Below, piece after piece: positions 1 to 5,216 of a DNA stretch of 5,363 nt. Numbering within the stretch: the first letter of the stretch is position 1; every line of letters starts with the position of its first letter. Position numbers and translations under genes: made by a program. The stretch covers positions 1 to 5,363 of the forward strand of contig NMQN01000731.1 of NCBI GenBank assembly GCA_003575245.1, given 5' to 3'. The DNA is from Candidatus Atribacteria bacterium 1244-E10-H5-B2 (lineage in GTDB: Bacteria; Atribacterota; JS1; SB-45; 34-128). The notes below the pieces were generated by a model, which saw nothing but the letters and a program-made list of their open reading frames with translations, was not told where the DNA came from and ran no database searches.

Positions 1-276
1 GTCGGGGCGATAAGAGAGAGTGGAGCTAAAGTAGTAACTTATGGTGCACCGGTACAACCGGGGAATATGTTTATGATGGCTTATTTGGGGAACACTGTTT
101 TGTTAGGAGTTCCCGCTTGTGCTATGTATTACAGGACTACCATTTTAGATGTAGTGCTGCCTCGAATTTTTGTAGGAGAAGTTTTAACCAAAGAGGATTT
201 TATAAAGATGGGAGAAGGAGGATTTTGTTTAAATTGCGAAGTTTGCTATTATCCTCAATGTTTTTTCTGTCGGTGA
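1..276 (+). CDS. Molybdopterin-binding protein, C-terminal part (5' end outside window)
   Basis: The frame is open from base 1 and gives 91 residues before TGA, so this is the C-terminal end of a longer protein. It resembles the end of the molybdopterin-binding (MoCF/MoeA-like domain) proteins common in anaerobes, which bind or process molybdopterin in the cytoplasm. Visible landmarks are VVTYGAPVQPGNMF (residues 11-24), the hydrophobic strand and turn VLLGVPACAMYY (33-44), TILDVVLPRIFVGE (47-60), and a cysteine-rich tail with C76, C79, C82, C87 and C90. Relatives commonly end with a similar GGxCLxCEVCxxPxC tail. Here the residue where I would expect glycine in the terminal FGK is a fifth cysteine (FFCR). 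That comparison is from memory, not an alignment. The tail probably binds a metal or an Fe-S cluster, which is inference. A DUF364 gene follows after 22 nt, suggesting a shared transcript. An internal ATG at 67 is not the true start because homology continues upstream of it. Confidence 0.8.
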   Translation, partial: VGAIRESGAKVVTYGAPVQPGNMFMMAYLGNTVLLGVPACAMYYRTTILDVVLPRIFVGEVLTKEDFIKMGEGGFCLNCEVCYYPQCFFCR

Positions 277-298
277 AATAAAAAGGAGAGAGAAGAAG

Positions 299-1030
299 AT
301 GGATTTTTATAAGGATATAAAAGAGAGATTTTTTAATCTGATTAAAGAGAAGAATCTAATGTCTTCAAAGGTAGAAGTGGTAAGTGCCCGAACATTAACT
401 CCTCAAGAAGTTATCGGAAGACCAGAGCGGGACGATTTTCCTTTATTAAAAGGGAAGGAAGTAATGCTTCAAGCTGATTTTAAAGGGAGTTTAGGCCAGG
501 CCTTTACAGATATGCCGGGAAACTATAGTGGTAGTTTACAGGAAATTTTAGCTATGCCCTTGGATAATAATTTTAAGAGGGTAGTTTTTATTGCTACTTT
601 AAATGCCGTGCTGCGATACCTAAATTATATTTCTAAGACAGTTCACTGCAAAGATAAAGAACCAGGAGAATGTGCTGCTCACCTGGTAGATTATATTAAA
701 GAACGATTTGGCAATCCACGTATTGCTTTTATCGGGATGCAACCAGCAATGGTAGAGGCTTTAGTAGCTCAATTTGAAATTAGAGTAGTAGATTTAGATC
801 CAGATAACGTGGGGCAAAAAAAATGTGGGGTGCTAATAGAGGATGTTGCTTATACTAAAGAAATTTTATCCTGGGCGGATTTAATCCTGGCTACCGGCAC
901 TACGGTGGTTAATGATACTCTAACTCCACTTTTAACAGAAAAGCCGATTATTTTTTATGGGGTTACCATTGCTGGGGTTGCCTATCTTAAAAGGTATGAA
1001 CAATACTGTTTCTGCGGACATCAAAAATAA
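299..1030 (+). CDS. DUF4213/DUF364 family protein (putative heavy-metal chelation)
   Basis: This 243-residue cytoplasmic protein has the layout of the DUF364 family (Pfam PF04016, described as putative heavy-metal chelation), preceded by an N-terminal DUF4213-like domain. The N-terminal part (about 1-110) includes GQAFTDMPGNYSGSL (66-80) and LDNNFKRVVFIATLNAVLRY (88-107). The Rossmann-like C-terminal part contains HCKDKEPGEC (116-125), AFIGMQPAMVEAL (143-155), DLDPDN (165-170), ATGTTVVNDT (199-208), and FYGVTIAGVAYL (219-230) ahead of a CFCGH end (237-241). The family's biochemical function is not established; a Desulfitobacterium structure led to a metal-chelation proposal. The start is supported by AAGGAGA at 283-289, nine bases before ATG. 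The gene sits between a molybdopterin-binding protein and an ABC importer, which fits handling of the imported substrate inside the cell. The family call is strong; the role is inferred. Confidence 0.85.
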   Translation: MDFYKDIKERFFNLIKEKNLMSSKVEVVSARTLTPQEVIGRPERDDFPLLKGKEVMLQADFKGSLGQAFTDMPGNYSGSLQEILAMPLDNNFKRVVFIATLNAVLRYLNYISKTVHCKDKEPGECAAHLVDYIKERFGNPRIAFIGMQPAMVEALVAQFEIRVVDLDPDNVGQKKCGVLIEDVAYTKEILSWADLILATGTTVVNDTLTPLLTEKPIIFYGVTIAGVAYLKRYEQYCFCGHQK

Positions 1031-1050
1031 ATAGCGAAAGAGGAAAATTA

Positions 1051-2055
1051 ATGAAAAAAGTTTTTATATTATTAATATTAGGGTTATTGGTTTTTGCGTT
1101 CTTTGGTGAATGTGCCCCACAAGAAGAGACTCCCATTGGTATGGCAGTGGAATTTATGGACCATGCTGCCTGTGCTTATATAAGTCAGGATAAAGGCTGG
1201 TTTGAGAAGGAAGGTTTAAACTTTACTTCCTATGAGAGCTACGTAACCGGGATGGCTTTGGCTTCTGCTTTAGCCCGGGGGGATATTCAAGTGGCCTATA
1301 TTTGCCTGGTGCCAGCCATAAATGTCTATGCCAATGCCAAAGTTCCCATAAAGATAGTGGCCGGGACCCATAAGTACGGTTATGGCTTGGTAGTTAATCC
1401 TGAGAAAATAAAAAGCGTTAAGGATTTAGAAAAACCAGGAATTCGCCTTGGATGTGTTAGAGAAGGTGGTGCAGTAGATGTGCTTCTTCATCGGACGATA
1501 GATAAGTACAATCTTGATGAAGAAAAAATATTATCCAGAATTCAACGGATGAATCCTCCAAAACAGGTTTTAGCTATTAAAACAGGACAATTAGATGCTG
1601 CCTTTCTCCCTGAACAATGGACGACCATGGCCGAAGGTTTTGGTTTTAAAATGCTACTGATGAGTCAGGAGGTCTGGCCTGAAATGCAGGGGAGTGTTCT
1701 GGTGGTTAAAGAAGAATTGATAAGAGACCATCCTGAGATCGTTGAAAAATTAGTAAAGATATCACAAAAGGCGACCGATTGGATTAATCAACATCCACAG
1801 GAAGCAGCAAAGATTGTGGCTCGGCGATTACAGGAAGCCGGGGGAAGCCTTTTCCCGGTGGAAATAGCTGATGTAGCTACCAAGGTAGAGATTACTCCCG
1901 AGGTTTTATTAAAGTCTATGAATAGGTTAAAATATACTACCGATATTAATCTTGCAGTGATTCAGGATGCGATAAATTATGTAGCTCATTTGGGCTATAT
2001 CAAAAACCGCATCAAAGCTGAAGATATTTTGGATTTGAGTTTTATAAAACAATGA
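1051..2055 (+). CDS. ABC transporter substrate-binding protein, NMT1/SsuA/TauA-like
   Basis: This 334-residue exported binding protein should capture the substrate outside the membrane and deliver it to the permease encoded next. It has a clear signal peptide: KK at 2-3, then a hydrophobic run to about 19. The type-2 periplasmic-binding fold of the NMT1/SsuA group is indicated by ISQDKGWFEKEGLNF (44-58), MALASALARGDIQVAYI (68-84), VKDLEKPGIRLGC (123-135), GQLDAAFLPEQW (179-190), and SVLVVKEELIRDHPEIVEKL (215-234). C21 could be a lipid-anchored cysteine, but the residues before it (FFGE) do not fit a standard lipobox, so the anchoring mode is uncertain. The mature part has three further cysteines (C41, C85, C135). 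AGAGGA at 1039-1044 supports the ATG. The stop overlaps the permease start by 4 nt. The family includes binders of sulfonates, thiamine precursors and other organics, so the substrate cannot be assigned from family membership. Confidence 0.88.
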   Translation: MKKVFILLILGLLVFAFFGECAPQEETPIGMAVEFMDHAACAYISQDKGWFEKEGLNFTSYESYVTGMALASALARGDIQVAYICLVPAINVYANAKVPIKIVAGTHKYGYGLVVNPEKIKSVKDLEKPGIRLGCVREGGAVDVLLHRTIDKYNLDEEKILSRIQRMNPPKQVLAIKTGQLDAAFLPEQWTTMAEGFGFKMLLMSQEVWPEMQGSVLVVKEELIRDHPEIVEKLVKISQKATDWINQHPQEAAKIVARRLQEAGGSLFPVEIADVATKVEITPEVLLKSMNRLKYTTDINLAVIQDAINYVAHLGYIKNRIKAEDILDLSFIKQ

Positions 2056-2813
2056 AAAGATATAAAATTTTTAAATTAAAATGGGAGATAATTCCTATTG
2101 TTATATTTCTGGGAATATGGGAGACGATTGCTCGATTGAATTTAATCCCCGGTCAATTTTTCTTCCCCCCATTTTCTGCTGTAGTAACGGAATTTTGGTT
2201 TCTGACAGTCAGCGGAGTATTGGGGCGTAATTTCTTGAGCAGCTTAATCCGAGTCCTTATAGGTTTTTCTGCGGGTTCTATTGCCGGACTATTTATCGGA
2301 ATTATGATGGGGTGGAATAATATAACCAACAAGGCATTAAATCCTATAATCAGTTTAATTTATCCTATTCCTGCCCTGGGATGGCTTCCTTTATTGATGT
2401 TGTGGTTCGGTATTGGTGAAATCTTACCGATTGCCATAATATTTATCTGTTCCTTCTTCCCCATCCTTTATAATACAGTTACCGGAATTAAAAATGTGGA
2501 CAAAAATTATATCTTTGTGGCCAGGATATTAGGTGCTTCTGACCTAAAAATTTTAAGTACAGTGGTCGTTCCCCTTGCTTTGCCCAATATTTTTACCGGA
2601 TTAAAATTGGAATCAGGGATGGCCTGGCGAGTGATAATAGCCGCAGAGATGGTAGCTATTCCTACCGGGATTGGCGCACTGATGATGAAAGCCGAAAGTC
2701 TTATTCGTATAGATATTATTATAGTTTGTTTAATGGTTTTAGGAGTAATGTGTCTTTCTTTTGAGAAATTTTTTGCTGTTTTAGAAAAGAAGTTGACTAA
2801 TCGATGGAGGTAA
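2052..2813 (+). CDS. ABC transporter permease, SsuC/TauC-like (BPD_transp_1)
   Basis: This 253-residue inner-membrane subunit forms the translocation path of the importer. Hydrophobic segments lie at roughly 12-30, 62-86, 96-118, 122-145, 190-208 and 220-240, consistent with about six membrane helices. The cytoplasmic coupling loop (EAA motif), which docks on the ATPase, is visible as ARILGASDLKILSTVVVPLA (157-176) followed by LPNIF: the invariant-type G161 and the two prolines (174 and 178) are present. YPIPALGWLPLLMLWFGIG (104-122) is typical of the SsuC/TauC/nitrate permease group. The start overlaps the preceding stop as ATGA and has no good Shine-Dalgarno sequence of its own, which suggests translational coupling to the binding-protein gene. 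Length matches the family norm. No frameshift or missing motif is seen. Confidence 0.92.
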   Translation: MKRYKIFKLKWEIIPIVIFLGIWETIARLNLIPGQFFFPPFSAVVTEFWFLTVSGVLGRNFLSSLIRVLIGFSAGSIAGLFIGIMMGWNNITNKALNPIISLIYPIPALGWLPLLMLWFGIGEILPIAIIFICSFFPILYNTVTGIKNVDKNYIFVARILGASDLKILSTVVVPLALPNIFTGLKLESGMAWRVIIAAEMVAIPTGIGALMMKAESLIRIDIIIVCLMVLGVMCLSFEKFFAVLEKKLTNRWR

Positions 2814-2814
2814 T

Positions 2815-3867
2815 ATGTCATCTATCAAGCTTGAAAACATTTCTAAATATGTTTGTAAAAATGTTAACCTGGAAATATTCGATAAAGAGTTGTTGGTATT
2901 ATTGGGACCGAATGGAGCAGGAAAAAGCACTTTATTGAATGTTATTGCCGGGTTAATCAACTACGAAGGGTCTGTATTTTTTGATAATAAACCGATAGAT
3001 GGGTTACCCGCTAACAAGAGGAGAATAGGTTACTTATTTCAAGAATTGAATTTGTTTCCTCATTTCGATGTAGTTGCCAATATCGCCTATGGTTTGAAGG
3101 TGCAAAAAAGACCTCAAAAAGAAATAAAGGCAAAGGTTGAAGAACTCCTTCAAATAATGAAGATAAAACACTTATCATCTCGTTATCCCAAGGAATTGAG
3201 CGGGGGAGAGAAACAGAGGGTGGCCCTGGCCCGGGCATTAGCTAATTCTCCTCATATTTTACTTCTTGATGAACCGATGAACAGTTTGGATTATCGTACT
3301 TCTAAACATCTCAGGACTGAATTTAAAATACTACAGAAAAAATTGAGTATCACTACCCTTTACGTTACTCATAATTTTTATGAGGCAGAAGAAATGGCCC
3401 AACGTATTGCGGTGCTCGATAGAGGCAGAGTAGAACAAATAGGTCTTCCTGAGGAAATATTTTTTCATCCTACAGAGGCGGTTAATGATTTTATCGGGGC
3501 ACCTAATATTTTGACCTGTGATTATTGCAATAGATTAAGTTTTGGGTTAGTAGAGGTAAAATGTGGCGATATTTCTCTGGTAGTTTCCAGCGAAAGAGAG
3601 GAAATAAAGAAGGTAGCAATTTTACCGGAAGATATCTATCTTTCTGATACCAAACCTCCGGGGCCTGATGTAAACAGGGTTAAAGGAAGATTGATTGGAA
3701 TTGAGGAACCATCTTCTACAGTCTGCTGTACCATAGTAATCGGAAAAAATTCTTTGAAGGTAAAACTGCCTTGGGAGATATTTACCAGTATGAGTTTAAA
3801 TACCGGTGATGAAGTATGGTTAATCCTGGCCCTGAGGAAATTAAAAACCATCACCGATAGCGATTAA
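2815..3867 (+). CDS. ABC transporter ATP-binding protein with ModC/WtpC-like C-terminal extension
   Basis: This 350-residue ATPase powers the importer. All nucleotide-binding motifs are present: Walker A GPNGAGKST (31-39), Q-loop Q76 in LFQELNLFPH, signature LSGGEKQRVALARAL (128-142), Walker B ILLLDEP (148-154), D-loop SLD (157-159) and H-loop H186 in YVTHN. SsuB/TauB ATPases usually stop near 250-270 residues. This one continues with an extra ~110-residue region containing ILPEDIYLSD (269-278), NRVKGRLIGIE (287-297) and LNTGDEVWLIL (328-338), which resembles the TOBE-type regulatory domain of ModC, WtpC and PotA/MalK proteins. The linker carries a CDYC pair (C235, C238) and C250. GGAGG at 2806-2810 lies inside the last permease codons, four bases before ATG, and the permease stop is one base upstream. 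The ATPase assignment is near certain; a ModC/WtpC-like substrate class is suggested but not proven. Confidence 0.93.
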   Translation: MSSIKLENISKYVCKNVNLEIFDKELLVLLGPNGAGKSTLLNVIAGLINYEGSVFFDNKPIDGLPANKRRIGYLFQELNLFPHFDVVANIAYGLKVQKRPQKEIKAKVEELLQIMKIKHLSSRYPKELSGGEKQRVALARALANSPHILLLDEPMNSLDYRTSKHLRTEFKILQKKLSITTLYVTHNFYEAEEMAQRIAVLDRGRVEQIGLPEEIFFHPTEAVNDFIGAPNILTCDYCNRLSFGLVEVKCGDISLVVSSEREEIKKVAILPEDIYLSDTKPPGPDVNRVKGRLIGIEEPSSTVCCTIVIGKNSLKVKLPWEIFTSMSLNTGDEVWLILALRKLKTITDSD

Positions 3868-3911
3868 TTTTCCCCATTTTAAAAATACTTTGATTTTTAT
3901 CCCATAAAAAG

Positions 3912-3939
3912 TTTGATATTTGATATTTGATATTAGATA
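3912..3939. repeat. Four-copy 7-bp tandem repeat (TTTGATA)
   Basis: Three perfect copies of TTTGATA at 3912-3918, 3919-3925 and 3926-3932 are followed by a fourth with one mismatch, TTAGATA, at 3933-3939. The array sits 45 bases after the ATPase stop and well upstream of the candidate pyrB promoter. It could be a slippage-prone microsatellite, a degenerate dispersed-repeat unit or an AT-rich protein-binding site. The sequence does not decide between them. Confidence 0.85.
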
Positions 3940-3998
3940 GTATCTTTATATATAATTATTTATATCATATAATTGTATTTTAAAAAATTCATAAAAAC

Positions 3999-4030
3999 TT
4001 GTTTACTTTAGTGATGTAAAAATATATAAA
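3999..4030 (+). promoter_or_regulatory. Candidate sigma-70/sigma-A promoter for pyrB
   Basis: Two overlapping registers are possible. In one, TTTACT at 4002-4007 serves as -35 with TATAAA at 4025-4030 as -10 and a 17-bp spacer. In the other, TTGTTT at 3999-4004 pairs with TATATA at 4023-4028 and an 18-bp spacer. Either would start transcription about 60 bases before the pyrB ATG. The surrounding DNA is so AT-rich that chance matches are expected, so the call leans on position as much as on sequence. Confidence 0.4.
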
Positions 4031-4085
4031 AGGATTGAGAGAATAAAAAATTAAAAAAGATTTAAACAATTTATCCAAAACAATT

Positions 4086-4091
4086 AGGGGG
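4086..4091 (+). promoter_or_regulatory. Ribosome-binding site of pyrB
   Basis: AGGGGG lies eight bases before the ATG at 4100 and is the only G-rich stretch near the start in an A/T-rich leader. It fixes the start choice, and the encoded protein then begins at the usual distance before the FFEPSTRTR motif of aspartate carbamoyltransferases. Confidence 0.7.
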
Positions 4092-4099
4092 TTAGCTTA

Positions 4100-5023
4100 A
4101 TGTTAAAAGGAATAGATATAATAAATACTGCTCAATTTTCACTTCAAGAACTTGATTTAGTTATGAATACTGCTGCGAACTTTGAAAAAAGGATTAAAAG
4201 CGGAGAAGTTATTAAAAATATGGAAGGTCAAGTAGTAGCCAGCTTGTTTTTTGAGCCCAGCACTAGAACTCGTCTTTCTTTTGAAACCGCGATAAACAGA
4301 TTGGGTGCCCGAGTAATTACGGTAGCCAGTGCAGCCAGTTCTTCCGCAGCCAAGGGAGAATCTTTGGCGGATACTATCAGAACAGTTGATGGCTATGTTG
4401 ATGTTATTATTATGCGTCATCCGATGAAAGGCTCGGCTCAGATTGCTGCTGATAATGCAGAGCATCCTTTTATTAATGCTGGTGATGGAGATGGGCAGCA
4501 TCCTACTCAGGCTCTTTTAGATATATATACAATTCTTAAAGAAAAAGGAGCCTTAGGTGGGCTTACCGTGACCTTTGTGGGAGACTTAAAAAATGGAAGA
4601 ACTGTCCATTCTTTAGGTTATTTTATGGCTCTCTATGGCAATAAGATGATCTTTGTTTCTCCGAAATCTCTACGAATGCCTGAAGAAATAACTGCTGACC
4701 TAAGAAATCGAGGAGCAGAAATTGAAGAGACCGATGATCTAAAGAAAGCCTTATCGGTTAGCGATATAGTCTATGTTACCAGAATACAGAAAGAACGTTT
4801 CGAAGACCCGGCAGAATATGAAAAACTTAAAGGTTCATATATTATAAATAGAGCTCTGATTAATCAGGCCAAAAAGGGGATCACTATCCTTCATCCCCTT
4901 CCCCGGGTAGATGAAATCTCTACCGATGTTGATGATTATGAAGGTGCTGCTTACTTTAGACAGGCTCACAATGGACTCTACGTTAGAATGGCTCTTTTAG
5001 CTCTCATCACTGGCAGAACATAA
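4100..5023 (+). CDS. pyrB: Aspartate carbamoyltransferase catalytic subunit
   Basis: This 307-residue cytoplasmic enzyme joins carbamoyl phosphate and L-aspartate to give N-carbamoyl-aspartate, the committed step of pyrimidine synthesis. The carbamoyl-phosphate loop FFEPSTRTR is at 50-58, the mobile 80s loop with K85 in SSAAKGES (81-88), MRHP at 105-108, HPTQALLD at 134-141, GDLKNGRTVHSL at 161-172, TRIQKER at 227-233 (aspartate-binding R228 and Q230) and HPLPRVDEI at 265-273. All expected catalytic residues are visible and the length is normal. The TRIQKER and HPLPRVDEI segments and the C-terminal YFRQAHNGLYVRMALLAL resemble the Escherichia coli catalytic chain, which pairs with PyrI, but no pyrI lies in the window. 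The next ORF looks like a truncated pyrK, suggesting a pyr operon led by pyrB. The gene ends with three consecutive in-frame stops (TAA TAG TAA, 5021-5029). Confidence 0.97.
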   Translation: MLKGIDIINTAQFSLQELDLVMNTAANFEKRIKSGEVIKNMEGQVVASLFFEPSTRTRLSFETAINRLGARVITVASAASSSAAKGESLADTIRTVDGYVDVIIMRHPMKGSAQIAADNAEHPFINAGDGDGQHPTQALLDIYTILKEKGALGGLTVTFVGDLKNGRTVHSLGYFMALYGNKMIFVSPKSLRMPEEITADLRNRGAEIEETDDLKKALSVSDIVYVTRIQKERFEDPAEYEKLKGSYIINRALINQAKKGITILHPLPRVDEISTDVDDYEGAAYFRQAHNGLYVRMALLALITGRT

Positions 5024-5057
5024 TAGTAAATTAAATTATTTAAATTTAGATAAGTTA

Positions 5058-5216
5058 ATGATGGTAAAAATATTATCAGAAATAGAGAGGTCTATGGAAA
5101 GACTAATAAATAAAAATTCAATATTAGTTAGAGGGAAGATAATTGAGCAGTTTAGTTTAGGCAATGATTATTATAAAATAAAAATTTATGCACCTCAAAT
5201 TGCCAAGGTATTTTGA
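5058..5216 (+). pseudogene. pyrK: Truncated 5' end of probable dihydroorotate dehydrogenase electron-transfer subunit
   Basis: This 52-codon ORF begins 34 bases after the pyrB stop. Residues 22-50 (ILVRGKIIEQFSLGNDYYKI, then KIYAPQIAK) read like the first two strands of the ferredoxin-reductase-like FAD domain of PyrK, the FAD/[2Fe-2S] subunit that passes electrons from PyrD to NAD. In PyrK this segment is normally followed at once by PGQF and then an RRP flavin-binding motif. Here the frame reads VF and hits TGA at 5214, so the protein would be non-functional. Position next to pyrB supports the identity. The start is uncertain: ATG at 5058 and 5061 lack a good ribosome-binding site, while ATG at 5094 has GAGAGG only three bases away. 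Identification rests on a short stretch and could be another member of the same reductase superfamily. Confidence 0.55.

Larger units (their letters stand above)
3868..4099 (+). other. AT-rich intergenic region between ABC importer and pyrB
   Basis: This 232-base spacer is strikingly AT-rich and has no ORF of credible length. It holds a short heptamer tandem repeat (3912-3939), a candidate promoter (about 3999-4030) and the pyrB ribosome-binding site. The ~65-nt leader between promoter and ATG is A-rich and shows no GC-rich hairpin followed by a T-run, so I see no PyrR-type or translation-coupled attenuator. A 6-bp inverted repeat (AATTAT at 3954-3959 with ATAATT at 3969-3974) is too weak and AT-rich to interpret. 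The region separates two functionally unrelated units, and a transcription break is expected here. Confidence 0.6.

Noticed and set aside
2507..2821. Minus-strand 104-codon ORF across the permease gene
   Set aside because: It is the antisense shadow of the permease, which has clear membrane segments and an EAA motif on the plus strand; the minus product has no recognisable family.
3011..3238. Minus-strand ORF inside the ATPase gene
   Set aside because: Antisense shadow of the Q-loop to signature region, which is unambiguous on the plus strand.
3636..3854. Minus-strand ORF opposite the C-terminal domain of the ATPase
   Set aside because: Antisense to a domain with coherent TOBE-like sequence; no ribosome-binding site or family support.
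3894..3910. Possible terminator hairpin after the importer (TTTTTAT, CCC loop, ATAAAAA)
   Set aside because: The 7-bp stem is all A-T and is followed by GTTTGATATTT rather than a T-run, so it would be a very weak terminator and is expected by chance here.
4031..4099. PyrR-type attenuator or riboswitch in the pyrB leader
   Set aside because: The leader is short and A-rich, with no stable paired elements and no terminator/antiterminator pair.
4157..4501. Minus-strand 114-codon ORF inside pyrB
   Set aside because: It is antisense to the most conserved catalytic part of pyrB and its product has no domain character.
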